NCBI RefSeq assembly: GCF_013041805.1
Contig: NZ_JABDRI010000042.1
Coordinates: 1 to 43,641 of the forward strand
DNA length: 43,641 nucleotides
From: Lutibacter sp.
GTDB taxonomy: Bacteria > Bacteroidota > Bacteroidia > Flavobacteriales > Flavobacteriaceae
Direction: 5' to 3'
Below the pieces are notes generated by a model. The model was not told the origin of the DNA. It did not search any database and saw nothing but the letters and a program-made list of their open reading frames with translations. The position numbers were made by a program, and so were the translations under genes. Position 1 is the first letter of the stretch. Every line of letters begins with the position of its first letter. Shown here piece after piece: positions 1-8,573 of this stretch.

Positions 1-111
1 CTTTATTCTTCTAGTTTTACTCTGTCAAATTGAACAGTAGAATAAAATGATTTGTAAGAGTCCATACCAACATTTCATTTTAGAAATTATCATAAGTAAA
101 CATAAAGTATA

Positions 112-3100
112 ATGAAAGAAGAGAAGAAAAAATTAATTTGTGATGCGAATGAGGCAGTAGCAATTGTTGCTCACAAGACTAATGAAGTTTGCGCTATTTA
201 CCCGATCACACCAGCTTCTCCAATGGGAGAGCACGTTGATGTATACAGTGCAAAAGGACAAAAAAATATTTGGGATAATATTCCTAAAATTGTAGAAATG
301 CAAAGTGAAGGTGGTGCTGCAGGTGCTGTGCACGGTTCTCTACAAGGTGGTGCTCTTACAACTACATTTACTGCATCTCAAGGATTATTATTAATGATAC
401 CTAATATGTATAAAATTGCAGGTGAGTTATTACCATCTGTTATTCATGTTGCAGCAAGAACTGTTGCTACCCATGCGTTATCAATTTTTGGAGATCATTC
501 AGATGTTATGGCCACTAGAGCAACAGGTTTTTCTATGTTGTTTGCTGGAAATGTTCAAGAAGCACACGATTTTGCTTTAATTTCTCAAGTAGCTACATTA
601 AAAAGTAGTGTTCCATTTTTAAATATATTTGATGGATTTAGAACTTCACACGAGATTTCTAAGATTGATGCAATTCCTGATTCGGTTATCAAATCTATGA
701 TGCCAGAAGAGGAAGTAATGAAATTGAAGAAAAAATCGTTAGATTCTGACAATCCTGTAATAAGAGGTACTGCTCAAAATCCAGATGTATTTTTTCAAGC
801 ACGTGAAGCAGCAAATAATTATTATACAAAAGTTCCTGAAATTGTTCAGGATACAATGGATGAATTTTATAAGCAAACAGGAAGAAGATATAGCTTATTT
901 CATTATGTAGGACACCCTGAAGCTGAAAAAGTTGTAATAATTATGGGTTCAGGAGAAGGACCTGTTAATGAAACTGTTGATACATTAGTTGAGCAAGGTG
1001 AAAAAGTAGGAGTTTTATTTGTTCGTTTATATCGTCCGTTCTCTATAAGTGATTTTCTTGAAAGATTGCCAAAAACTGTTAAAAAAATAGCTGTTTTAGA
1101 TAGAACAAAAGAACCAGGAAGCATTGGAGAACCATTATATTTAGATGTGGTAACTGCTTTTGTTGAGATGGGAGAAACTATGCCTACAATTGTTGGAGGT
1201 AGATACGGACTTTCGTCTAAAGAGTTTACACCAGCAATGGTTAAAGGTATTTTTGATGAGTTAGACAAAGAAGAACCTAAAAACCACTTCACTATTGGTA
1301 TAAATGATGATGTCACTCATACTAGTTTAAGCTATGACCCTGATTTCAAATTAAGTAAAGATACTTTTAATTGTATGTTTTATGGTTTAGGTTCTGATGG
1401 TACGGTTGGAGCAAATAAAAACTCTATTAAAATTATTGGTGAAACAACAGATAATTTTGTACAGGGATATTTTGTTTATGATTCTAAAAAGGCAGGAGCT
1501 CAAACAGTATCTCATTTACGTTTTGGACCAGACCCAATTTATTCTTCGTATTTAATTAGCAATGCGAACTTTATAGCTTGTCACCAACCTAATTTTATTA
1601 ATGAATATGATATTTTAAAAAATATTAAAGAAGGAGGAACCTTTTTATTGAATACACCACATTCTAAATATAAAGTTTGGGCTGAGTTACCAGGTGTTGT
1701 TCAACGCAAAATTATTGATAACAATGTTGAATTTTATGTAGTTGACGCAACTAAAGTAGCCCAAGAAGCTAAATTAGGTAAACGTACAAATACAGTATTA
1801 CAAACGTGTTTCTTTGCAATATCTGGGGTTTTACCTAAAGATGAAGCTATAAAGAAAATTAAAGATGCTATTGTAAAATCATACTCTCATAAAGGAGATA
1901 AAGTTGTTGAGATGAACTTTAACGCGGTAGATAAATCTTTAGAAAATCTTCAAAAGGTTGAATATCCTCGTCATACAACAAATGAAAATGGTTTAGTACC
2001 AATGATGACTGAAAATGCCGATGATTTTGTGAAAGAAATTTTAGGAACTATTTTATCTGGTAATGGAGATTCTCTTCCAGTAAGTGCTTTCCCAGTTGAT
2101 GGAACTTTCCCAACAGGAACAACACAATACGAAAAAAGGGGAATTGCAGATTTTGTACCAACTTGGGATGATGCAGAACTTTGTACACAATGTAATAAGT
2201 GTGTAGCTATTTGTCCACACGCAGCCATTAGAGCTAAAGTTGTTTCAAACGACTTACTTGTAAACGCTCCTGATTCATTAAAACGTGTTCCAGCAAAAGG
2301 AAGACCATTTAATAGTGAAACAGAAAGTTATATTTTACAAGTTTCTCCTGAAGATTGTACAGGATGTGATTTATGTGTTGCTGTTTGTCCGGCTGAAAGT
2401 AAAGAAGTTGCAAATACGTTTGCAATTAACTTAGCTAAAAAAGCAGATGTTGAAGAAGTAGAAAATCCACATTGGGATTACTTTATTGATCTTCCAGATT
2501 ATGACAGAGCAAAATTAGTAACTTCAACTGTTAAAGGTTCACAATTCTTGCAACCATTATTTGAGTTCTCAGGAGCTTGTTCAGGTTGTGGAGAAACTCC
2601 ATATATCAAATTAGTAACTCAGTTATTTGGTGATAGTATTTCAATTGCGAATGCAACAGGTTGTTCTTCAATTTATGGTGGTAATTTACCAACTACACCT
2701 TATACTAAAAATAAAGATGGTAGAGGACCAGCTTGGGCAAATTCGTTGTTTGAAGATAATGCAGAGTTTGGTTTAGGTATGAAGCTAGCATTAGGTAAAA
2801 AACAAGAAATTGCGGTTGACCTTTTAAAATCTTTAGAAAGTAAAATAGGAAGTATTTTAGTGAATAATATTCTAGAAAATGCTGAAACTAATGAAGCTTT
2901 AAAAGAGGAGAAGTTAAACCATATTGATGAACTAAACGGAATTTTAGATACCATTGATACGTATGAAGCTAAAAAACTAAGAAATCTATCTGAATATTTA
3001 CGTAAAAAAGACGTTTGGATTTTCGGTGGTGACGGTTGGGCTTACGATATTGGTTATGGAGGTTTAGATCACTTATTCTCGTCAGGAGAAAATATCAATG

Positions 3101-3642
3101 TATTAGTAATGGATACAGAGGTATATTCAAATACAGGAGGTCAAATGTCTAAAGCTACACCACTAGGAGCAAGTGCTAAATTTGCAATGGGAGGTAAAAC
3201 AACATCTAAGAAAAGTTTAGCTTTACAAGCTGTTTCTTATGGAAATGTTTATGTAGCTCAAATAGCAATTGGAGCAAAAGACAATCAAACATTGAAAGCT
3301 ATTGAAGAAGCTGCAGCTTATCCTGGACCTTCTTTAATTATTGCATATTCACATTGTGGAGAGCACGGTTACGATTTAAAAGACGGTGCAACTCATCAAG
3401 AAAAAGCGGTAGAAACAGGGTATTGGCCTTTATTTAGATTCAACCCATTAGCAAAAAAAGGGAAGAAATTTAGATTAGACTCTAAAGCGCCTTCTGCACC
3501 ACTTGAAGAATTTATGTATACAGAAACTCGTTTTACTAGAGTTGTTAAAGACAATGCAGAGTTAGCTGCAGAGTTACTTGAGCAAGCTCAAGAACAAGTT
3601 GATGTTCAATGGGAAAGATTAGAATTATATAAAAATCTATAA
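112..3642 (+). CDS. nifJ: Pyruvate:ferredoxin (flavodoxin) oxidoreductase
   Basis: Cytoplasmic enzyme that oxidatively decarboxylates pyruvate to acetyl-CoA and CO2, passing electrons to ferredoxin or flavodoxin. At 1176 aa it is the full-length single-chain homodimeric form. Visible in order: N-terminal pyrimidine-binding domain with YPITPASPMGEH near residue 27; the gamma-type middle domain; two [4Fe-4S] motifs, CTQCNKCVAICP near residue 690 and CTGCDLCVAVCP near 749; the proximal-cluster motif ACSGCGETPY; and the TPP site around GGDGWAYDIGYGG (about 972) with NTGGQMSKATP behind it. All expected cluster cysteines are present, so it should be active. It stands alone as a single-gene unit closed by a strong terminator. 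The ATG at 112 matches the family N-terminus. It could feed electrons to ferredoxin-linked reactions and, indirectly, to the hydrogenase at 25-30 kb (inference). Confidence 0.97.
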   Translation: MKEEKKKLICDANEAVAIVAHKTNEVCAIYPITPASPMGEHVDVYSAKGQKNIWDNIPKIVEMQSEGGAAGAVHGSLQGGALTTTFTASQGLLLMIPNMYKIAGELLPSVIHVAARTVATHALSIFGDHSDVMATRATGFSMLFAGNVQEAHDFALISQVATLKSSVPFLNIFDGFRTSHEISKIDAIPDSVIKSMMPEEEVMKLKKKSLDSDNPVIRGTAQNPDVFFQAREAANNYYTKVPEIVQDTMDEFYKQTGRRYSLFHYVGHPEAEKVVIIMGSGEGPVNETVDTLVEQGEKVGVLFVRLYRPFSISDFLERLPKTVKKIAVLDRTKEPGSIGEPLYLDVVTAFVEMGETMPTIVGGRYGLSSKEFTPAMVKGIFDELDKEEPKNHFTIGINDDVTHTSLSYDPDFKLSKDTFNCMFYGLGSDGTVGANKNSIKIIGETTDNFVQGYFVYDSKKAGAQTVSHLRFGPDPIYSSYLISNANFIACHQPNFINEYDILKNIKEGGTFLLNTPHSKYKVWAELPGVVQRKIIDNNVEFYVVDATKVAQEAKLGKRTNTVLQTCFFAISGVLPKDEAIKKIKDAIVKSYSHKGDKVVEMNFNAVDKSLENLQKVEYPRHTTNENGLVPMMTENADDFVKEILGTILSGNGDSLPVSAFPVDGTFPTGTTQYEKRGIADFVPTWDDAELCTQCNKCVAICPHAAIRAKVVSNDLLVNAPDSLKRVPAKGRPFNSETESYILQVSPEDCTGCDLCVAVCPAESKEVANTFAINLAKKADVEEVENPHWDYFIDLPDYDRAKLVTSTVKGSQFLQPLFEFSGACSGCGETPYIKLVTQLFGDSISIANATGCSSIYGGNLPTTPYTKNKDGRGPAWANSLFEDNAEFGLGMKLALGKKQEIAVDLLKSLESKIGSILVNNILENAETNEALKEEKLNHIDELNGILDTIDTYEAKKLRNLSEYLRKKDVWIFGGDGWAYDIGYGGLDHLFSSGENINVLVMDTEVYSNTGGQMSKATPLGASAKFAMGGKTTSKKSLALQAVSYGNVYVAQIAIGAKDNQTLKAIEEAAAYPGPSLIIAYSHCGEHGYDLKDGATHQEKAVETGYWPLFRFNPLAKKGKKFRLDSKAPSAPLEEFMYTETRFTRVVKDNAELAAELLEQAQEQVDVQWERLELYKNL

Positions 3643-3658
3643 CATAAAGTAATTTTTG

Positions 3659-3692
3659 AAGTGCCAAGTATAGTATACTTGGCACTTTTTTT
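3659..3692 (+). terminator. Rho-independent terminator of nifJ
   Basis: Stem arms AAGTGCCAAGT and ACTTGGCACTT with a 7-nt loop, followed by a run of seven T. It begins 17 nt after the nifJ stop codon. Confidence 0.92.
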
Positions 3693-3707
3693 ATACCTTT
3701 AAATTTG
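3679..3707 (+). promoter_or_regulatory. Possible promoter for the HEPN-like gene
   Basis: TAAATTTG at 3700-3707 matches the Bacteroidetes -7 consensus TAnnTTTG, and a TTG at 3679-3681 lies 18 nt upstream as a possible -33 element. The -33 would fall inside the nifJ terminator hairpin. The leader to the ATG at 3790 would be about 75 nt. Pattern match only. Confidence 0.35.
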
Positions 3708-3789
3708 TGAAAATTGTATAAATGGAATAGTTATAATATAATTTATTAAATTTATCATCGTAAAAACTTTAACCAAAAAATTAAATAAA

Positions 3790-4164
3790 ATGACATCAAG
3801 ATCTGAAGCTTTTTTAAATGAAGCAGAAAAAAAACTTAAAATAGCAAAGGAAGAAATGTTTAAACCTGCCGAAGATTTTGTTAGTTATTCGGTTTGTAAA
3901 AATTCACAGTTCGCTATTGAAAATTTTTTAAAAGGTTTTTTAACTAAAAATGAAGTGAAAATTGATTCTAATGAAACAATAACATCTTTATATGAAAAAT
4001 GTATAGCTATTGATAATGATTTCAAATTAATTGATATGGGAGCGATAGGATGTAAAAATGAAGCAATAGACTCTCGATACTGCTCTGAAATTAATTCAGT
4101 AAGCGCTTGTTTCGATACAGCTGATAATATTGACACTTATTTAAAAAGAAAGAAAATTATATAA
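3790..4164 (+). CDS. Small HEPN-like domain protein
   Basis: A 124-aa helical, soluble protein without signal peptide. The N-terminal pattern, a helix with EAFLNEAEKKLKIAKEEM, then a Ser/Tyr-containing segment and a helix with QFAIENFLKGFLTK, resembles HEPN proteins of the COG1895/COG2250 type. Active HEPN RNases carry an RX4-6H motif; this protein contains no histidine at all, so that activity is not expected. HEPN proteins often pair with a nucleotidyltransferase (MNT) antitoxin, but neither neighbour is one: nifJ lies upstream and a GlmU-like sugar nucleotidyltransferase downstream. It appears to be its own transcription unit between a terminator and the next promoter. The function is unknown; the HEPN assignment is by eye and moderate. 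Confidence 0.7.
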   Translation: MTSRSEAFLNEAEKKLKIAKEEMFKPAEDFVSYSVCKNSQFAIENFLKGFLTKNEVKIDSNETITSLYEKCIAIDNDFKLIDMGAIGCKNEAIDSRYCSEINSVSACFDTADNIDTYLKRKKII

Positions 4165-4180
4165 AACACTTTTTTTTAAG

Positions 4181-4211
4181 TTTGACATCCCTAAAACTTG
4201 CTGTACATTTG
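4181..4211 (+). promoter_or_regulatory. Bacteroidetes-type promoter of the GlmU-like gene
   Basis: TTTG (4181-4184, within TTTGAC) and TACATTTG (4204-4211) are separated by exactly 19 nt, an exact match to the Bacteroidetes sigma-ABfr form TTTG-N19-TAnnTTTG. Transcription would start near 4217, about 12 nt before the ATG at 4229. Confidence 0.8.
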
Positions 4212-4228
4212 CTTAAATTATTTTTGAA

Positions 4229-5404
4229 ATGAATTATATTTTATTTGATGGAACAGTTCGGAAGGCGCTTTTACCATTTACCTATACTAGGCCCGTTGCA
4301 GATATACGAATTGGAATATTAACAATTCGTGAAAAATGGGAAAAATATTTAGGTTTTACTACAACTACATTAACTGAGGAGTATTTAGAAGAAAAATACC
4401 CGATGGTAGAATTAGAAAATAATGTAATGATTAATGCTTCTTTTTTACCTACAAAAGCATTGATAAATGAAGTTAAAAAATTAAAAGAAAATCAAGCCAT
4501 TTTTAAAAATGATGAAGTTGTTGCTTTTTTTACAAAAGAGAGTCAAGAGGAAGTAAATTTTGATAATTATGAGTCAATTGATTTTGTTTTTGATGTGCTC
4601 CAAATCAAAAATACTTGGGATATCTTTTTATTCAATGATCAGGCAATTAGTGATGATTTTGAGTTATTAACTGAAGGAAGAAAATCACAACCAATACCAG
4701 AAGGTGTACAGTATATAAATAAAGCAAACATTTTTATAGAAGAAGGGGCTGAAATTTTATTTTCAGTTTTAAATGCCAGTACTGGCCCAATTTATATTGG
4801 TAGGGATACTTTAATTATGGAAGGTAGCTTAATACGCGGACCTTTTGCTATGGGGCAGCATTCCGTATTAAAAATGGGATCAAAAGTATATGGAGCAACT
4901 ACATTAGGCCCAAAATGTAAAATTGGTGGAGAAGTGAACAACGTGGTCTTATTTGGAAACTCTAGTAAAGGACATGAAGGTTATCTTGGAAATGCTGTGA
5001 TAGGTGAGTGGTGTAATATTGGTGCAGATACAAATAATTCTAACTTAAAAAATAATTATGCTGAAGTTAGATTGTGGAATTATGAAACTGAAGGTTTTGA
5101 TAAAACAGGATTGCAATTTTGCGGTTTAATTATGGGTGATCATTCTAAAAGTGCTATAAATACTATGTTTAATACGGGAACGGTAGTAGGTGTTAGTTCA
5201 AATATTTATGGAAGTAATTTTCCACGTAATTTTATCCCTTCTTTTAGTTGGGGTGGGGCATCTGGGTTTACTACTTATCAAATAAATAAGGCTTGTGAGA
5301 CAGCAAATTTAGTGATGAAGCGTAAAAATGAGTTGTTTGATGAGAAAGAACAACGTATTTTAGAACACGTTTTTGAAATTACTAAAAAATATAGAAATTT
5401 TTAA
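4229..5404 (+). CDS. GlmU-like sugar-phosphate nucleotidyltransferase, Bacteroidetes type
   Basis: A 391-aa protein of the Bacteroidetes GlmU-related family (TIGR03991-like), thought to act in UDP-GlcNAc or another nucleotide-sugar synthesis in the cytoplasm. The N-terminus, MNYILFDGTVRKALLPFTYT followed by RPVADIRIGILTIREKW, is characteristic of this family and lacks the LxxGxGTRM loop of true GlmU. From about residue 170 onward the sequence shows the hexapeptide-like pattern of a left-handed beta-helix (IYIGRDTLIMEGSLIRGPF, then GNAVIGEWCNIGADTNNSNL), as in GlmU acetyltransferase domains. It has its own close-fitting promoter and a bidirectional terminator. The real substrate cannot be decided from sequence; glucosamine-1-phosphate or GlcNAc-1-phosphate is the usual guess. 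Confidence 0.85.
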   Translation: MNYILFDGTVRKALLPFTYTRPVADIRIGILTIREKWEKYLGFTTTTLTEEYLEEKYPMVELENNVMINASFLPTKALINEVKKLKENQAIFKNDEVVAFFTKESQEEVNFDNYESIDFVFDVLQIKNTWDIFLFNDQAISDDFELLTEGRKSQPIPEGVQYINKANIFIEEGAEILFSVLNASTGPIYIGRDTLIMEGSLIRGPFAMGQHSVLKMGSKVYGATTLGPKCKIGGEVNNVVLFGNSSKGHEGYLGNAVIGEWCNIGADTNNSNLKNNYAEVRLWNYETEGFDKTGLQFCGLIMGDHSKSAINTMFNTGTVVGVSSNIYGSNFPRNFIPSFSWGGASGFTTYQINKACETANLVMKRKNELFDEKEQRILEHVFEITKKYRNF

Positions 5405-5437
5405 AAAAAATCCCATTGAATTCAATGGAATTTTTTT
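5403..5437. terminator. Bidirectional terminator between convergent genes
   Basis: The palindrome CCATTGAATTCAATGG (5413-5428) is flanked by an A-run on the left and a T-run on the right, so it can terminate both the GlmU-like gene (+) and the GIN-domain operon (-). Confidence 0.85.
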
Positions 5438-5446
5438 AATGAGCTT

Positions 5447-6172
5447 TTAATTTTTATTTATAATTGAACCAGAACCAACTGAAGTAGTTTTTTCCACACT
5501 AGGATTTCCTATGTAATAAATATTTCCTGATCCTGCAGATTTTGCTTGGATTTCCTCAATAGCATGAACTTTAACATTTCCAGAACCTGAAATTTTAGCT
5601 GTAGCTATTTTAGCAGTTAAATCATATGCATTAATATTCCCAGAACCTGCAATACTGCAATTAAATTCATCAGAATCTCCTTTTAGCGTAATATCTCCAG
5701 AACCTGCAATTGATGAACTTAGATTTTTTGTTGAAACGGCTAAGTTAAAATCTCCAGAACCAGCTAAACTTAATTTTAAATTTTTGGTATCTATAACATC
5801 ATCAGAATAAACATCTCCAGAGCCAGCAAGCGAAACCGCAGAAATATCATCAAAAGGGACTGAAATTAAAATTGTTTTAGTTCCTCTAATATTGTAACCT
5901 TTTTTAGTCTTAATTTTTAAGTCACCATTCTTTACTTCGGTTATTATATACTCCATTAAATTTTCATCAGCTTTAATAGTTATTTCACCTTCGTTTCCTT
6001 TAAATAACTTTACATCAAAAGCACCTGCTATTCCAATTTTTTCGTAATTAGAAACAGTTCTTGTTTTTGTTATAATATCACCATTTCCTTTAATTTTTTT
6101 TGTAAAGAACTGTGCATTTATATTAGTGCTTATAATAAGTAAAGCTACGATACTTGTTAGTAATTTTTTCAT
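5447..6172 (-). CDS. Secreted GIN-domain (DUF2807) repeat protein
   Basis: A 241-aa protein with an N-terminal signal peptide (KKLLTSIVALLIISTNINA, cleavage near residue 20). The C-terminal half carries seven copies of an (A/S/V)GSG(D/N/S) turn at about residues 116, 137, 156, 175, 195, 213 and 232, spaced 18-21 residues, which fits the rungs of a right-handed beta-solenoid of the 'head GIN domain' family. It is the last gene of the operon with the ECF sigma factor, 23 nt after the preceding repeat protein, and is closed by the bidirectional terminator. Location is periplasm or cell surface. Function is unknown in the family; an adhesin-like role has been suggested by name only. Confidence 0.85.
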   Translation of the reverse strand: MKKLLTSIVALLIISTNINAQFFTKKIKGNGDIITKTRTVSNYEKIGIAGAFDVKLFKGNEGEITIKADENLMEYIITEVKNGDLKIKTKKGYNIRGTKTILISVPFDDISAVSLAGSGDVYSDDVIDTKNLKLSLAGSGDFNLAVSTKNLSSSIAGSGDITLKGDSDEFNCSIAGSGNINAYDLTAKIATAKISGSGNVKVHAIEEIQAKSAGSGNIYYIGNPSVEKTTSVGSGSIINKN

Positions 6173-6195
6173 GTTGCTGTTTTGTTTATACTTTA

Positions 6196-7272
6196 TTAGT
6201 TATTTGTAAAGGTTACATTTCCGTAACTAGTTTTTATCGTAATATTACTACCTGAATTAGAAGTTCCATAGTAACCTTCATACTGGTTTGAAGAATTCTT
6301 TTTTATTTCTTTGGTGAAGGTAAACCCATTTCCATATTTCAAATTACCGTAACTCAATGAAGCATTAATATTAAATGATGTGGAAGGTTTTATACCAAAT
6401 TTTATATGTGTATAGGAAGATGAAACATCTATACTTTTAAAATTATCACCAAGCTCATTAATTTTTATAGAACCATAATCTGATTTAAAATCACCAGTAC
6501 CTCTTAATTTTTCAACAGTAGTGTGCATATAGTCACTATTTCCAACTAAATTTCCACAATCTTCAATTTTTAAATCTCCATAATCACAGCTATAATTTAG
6601 AGTGGCTACCATTTTGAATGAAATGTGTGAATAATCAGCATTTAATTTAGTTCTACCAGATCTTTCAACATGTAGTGTTGAATAATCAGCATTAATTTCA
6701 CCATCTTTCATAAAGTCAATAGTTGATTTGTTTGTGTAATCAATGTTAATTTTATTGTCAGAATTTAATAATTCGCCAATATTTAATCTTCCGTAGTCAC
6801 AATTAATTTTTGCAGCCCCTTCCAATTTATCTAAGCTAATTTCACCATAATCGTTTGAGAGATTAACATTATTAGTAATAGGCATTTTAATAGTATAATT
6901 AATTTGCATACTTACATTGTTTTTCTTCCCCCATAAATTCCAAGAACTTGAAGTTTTTTCAATAATTGTTTTCGCGGACACATTATTTGAACTTGATTCA
7001 AATTCTACATCAATTTGCTCTAAACGGTTTTTTACTTTATCCTCGTCGTCTCCATTAGTTGTAATACGAACCCTAATAGTAATTTTATTTTCGCTCCACG
7101 AAACCACATCAATGTTACCATACTTGTTAGAAATTGCTAAAGTGGCGTTATTATTTACATTAAATTCTTTTGTAATAACTTTGTTTTCGGTATATTTTCC
7201 TTCGCCACCAGTTGCAGACATTGTAAGAGGTATTAAGAAAAGAATTAATACTATTTTATACATATTTTTCAT
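6196..7272 (-). CDS. Secreted DUF4097-like beta-solenoid protein
   Basis: A 358-aa protein with a signal peptide (IVLILFLIPLTMSATG, residues about 7-22). From about residue 130 it repeats a (C/N/S)DYG or ADYS turn roughly every 20 residues (NDYGEISL, CDYGRLNI, ADYSTLHV, ADYSHISF, CDYGDLKI, SDYGSIKI), ending in SYGNVTFTNN. This gives a strand-turn periodicity typical of a beta-solenoid and of DUF4097-type proteins. Its start codon region overlaps the end of the upstream anti-sigma-like gene by 17 nt, which implies translational coupling. It has the same architecture class as the next gene downstream but a different turn motif, so the two look like diverged relatives. Likely exported; no catalytic motif is visible. 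Confidence 0.82.
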   Translation of the reverse strand: MKNMYKIVLILFLIPLTMSATGGEGKYTENKVITKEFNVNNNATLAISNKYGNIDVVSWSENKITIRVRITTNGDDEDKVKNRLEQIDVEFESSSNNVSAKTIIEKTSSSWNLWGKKNNVSMQINYTIKMPITNNVNLSNDYGEISLDKLEGAAKINCDYGRLNIGELLNSDNKINIDYTNKSTIDFMKDGEINADYSTLHVERSGRTKLNADYSHISFKMVATLNYSCDYGDLKIEDCGNLVGNSDYMHTTVEKLRGTGDFKSDYGSIKINELGDNFKSIDVSSSYTHIKFGIKPSTSFNINASLSYGNLKYGNGFTFTKEIKKNSSNQYEGYYGTSNSGSNITIKTSYGNVTFTNN

Positions 7273-7792
7273 TGTTTTGTGTTTTTAGTTGTTTTAAATC
7301 CTCTATTTGTATTAATAGACTTTGTAATACATCAATACGTTGTTGAAAATTTGAAATCATAGCGTAAATGATTCGCTTATCTTCAGTACTTTCTTTAAGC
7401 TCTAATGTAAGTTTACTGTATTGATCTTCGAGTTTGTTTATTTGTAAAAGAGCATCATTAATGAGCTGCTCAGTATCATTGTTTCGTTCATTTTCAATAG
7501 TTGCAAGTTCATTTTTGATTACTGAAACAAAATAGCTTTGAGTTTCTTGCATTTCAGGAGAAATAGTTGCTAATTCCATTCCAGAACTTGAAAATGAAGT
7601 TCCTAACCAAACCCCAAATAATAAAACTATTGATGCCGCTACTGCTACATATGAAAATAATTTAAAGTTTTTCTTTGGTGTTGTTGTTTTATTCAATCTA
7701 GCTTCAAATCTATTAAAGTGTCCAATAGAAGGTTCTTCAAGATCAAATTGATTTTCTAGATTTTTAAATATATGTTCTAAATTATCTTTCAT
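7256..7792 (-). CDS. Single-pass membrane protein, probable anti-sigma factor
   Basis: A 178-aa protein with a cytoplasmic N-terminus of about 42 residues, one transmembrane segment at about 45-66 (LFSYVAVAASIVLLFGVWLG) and an outer part of about 110 residues predicted to be coiled coil (LEDQYSKLTLELKESTED, LQSLLIQIEDLKQL). It starts 1 nt after the ECF sigma stop codon, the normal place for a cognate anti-sigma factor. It lacks an evident zinc-binding HX3CX2C motif, and I do not see a standard FecR domain, so the anti-sigma role rests on position and topology. It overlaps the next gene by 17 nt. Confidence 0.75.
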   Translation of the reverse strand: MKDNLEHIFKNLENQFDLEEPSIGHFNRFEARLNKTTTPKKNFKLFSYVAVAASIVLLFGVWLGTSFSSSGMELATISPEMQETQSYFVSVIKNELATIENERNNDTEQLINDALLQINKLEDQYSKLTLELKESTEDKRIIYAMISNFQQRIDVLQSLLIQIEDLKQLKTQNNEKYV

Positions 7793-7793
7793 G

Positions 7794-8336
7794 TTATTGA
7801 GATAAAAGTTGTCTTAATTTATTTTTTGCTCGTGATACTGTTGTTCTGCTATTTTCATAACTTATATCCATAATTTGCGCGATTTCCTCATAATCGTACC
7901 CTTCAATTAAATTAAGGGTAATTGCTACTTTGTAATTATTTTTTAGCTGTGAAACTTTGTTTAAAATATCATTAGCTTTAAGTAAATTATAATCTGGTTT
8001 CACTTCGTCTTCTTCAACTTCCTTTGGGGTTACTTTTTCAAGTGAAACAATATCTAATTTATTTTTATTTTTTAAAGCTGTTAAACTATTATTTATGACA
8101 ATTCTTTTAAGCCAAGCTCCAAAAGTTACAGTTCCGCTAAATGAATCTAATTTTGTAAACGCTGCTAAAAATGAATCTTGCATAATATCTTCTGCTTCAA
8201 AACTATCGTTTATAATTCTCAAAGCCGCATTAAACATAGCTCTATAATATTGTTTGTAAATTGTAAATTGGGCAGTTTTATCACCTCGTTTACAACGATC
8301 TAATAGTTGGTTGATATGCTGATTTTCTGTTTTCAA
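7794..8336 (-). CDS. ECF-type RNA polymerase sigma factor
   Basis: A 180-aa sigma-70 family member with region 2 at about residues 25-90 (MFNAALRIINDSFEAEDIMQ, including the core-binding acidic patch) and region 4 at about 120-178 (LNLIEGYDYEEIAQIMDISY, an HTH, followed by RAKNKLRQLL). The start is TTG at 8334-8336: an in-frame TAG lies two codons upstream and the next in-frame Met is around residue 32, inside region 2, so no ATG can give a full protein. It leads an operon with a membrane anti-sigma candidate and two secreted solenoid proteins; it may direct its own operon. The 237-nt space to lon (8337-8573) holds both promoters, but I could not assign them confidently. Confidence 0.93.
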   Translation of the reverse strand: MKTENQHINQLLDRCKRGDKTAQFTIYKQYYRAMFNAALRIINDSFEAEDIMQDSFLAAFTKLDSFSGTVTFGAWLKRIVINNSLTALKNKNKLDIVSLEKVTPKEVEEDEVKPDYNLLKANDILNKVSQLKNNYKVAITLNLIEGYDYEEIAQIMDISYENSRTTVSRAKNKLRQLLSQ

Positions 8337-8573
8337 AAACTAAATTCTACTAAAAAGACTTGACTATTTATGAACTGTTACAGTTTTATTTAAAATTACT
8401 AAAAAAAAATAGTAATAAGTTTCCACTTAATTGGCATAACAATTGAAATTTAATAGATGAATGTATATGAATTATACAAGTAATATATTGATAATCAGAA
8501 AAATAAATTAATTTTGTTGATATAACTTCTATTTTATAGAAATTATTTATGACAAAATGTCCCTATACAGACT

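Noticed and set aside
903-1316. 137-aa open frame opposite nifJ
   Set aside because: Antisense shadow of a strongly coding gene; the sequence is rich in Ser/Thr/Pro as expected from a reverse frame and shows no domain.
3790-5404. HEPN plus nucleotidyltransferase read as a HEPN/MNT toxin-antitoxin pair
   Set aside because: The nucleotidyltransferase is a GlmU-like sugar enzyme with a beta-helix domain, separately promoted, and the HEPN-like protein has no catalytic His.
5500-5860. Regularly spaced similar short DNA words, considered as a CRISPR-like array
   Set aside because: They encode the AGSGD/AGSGN turns of the GIN-domain protein; spacing varies with codons and the units are not conserved DNA repeats.
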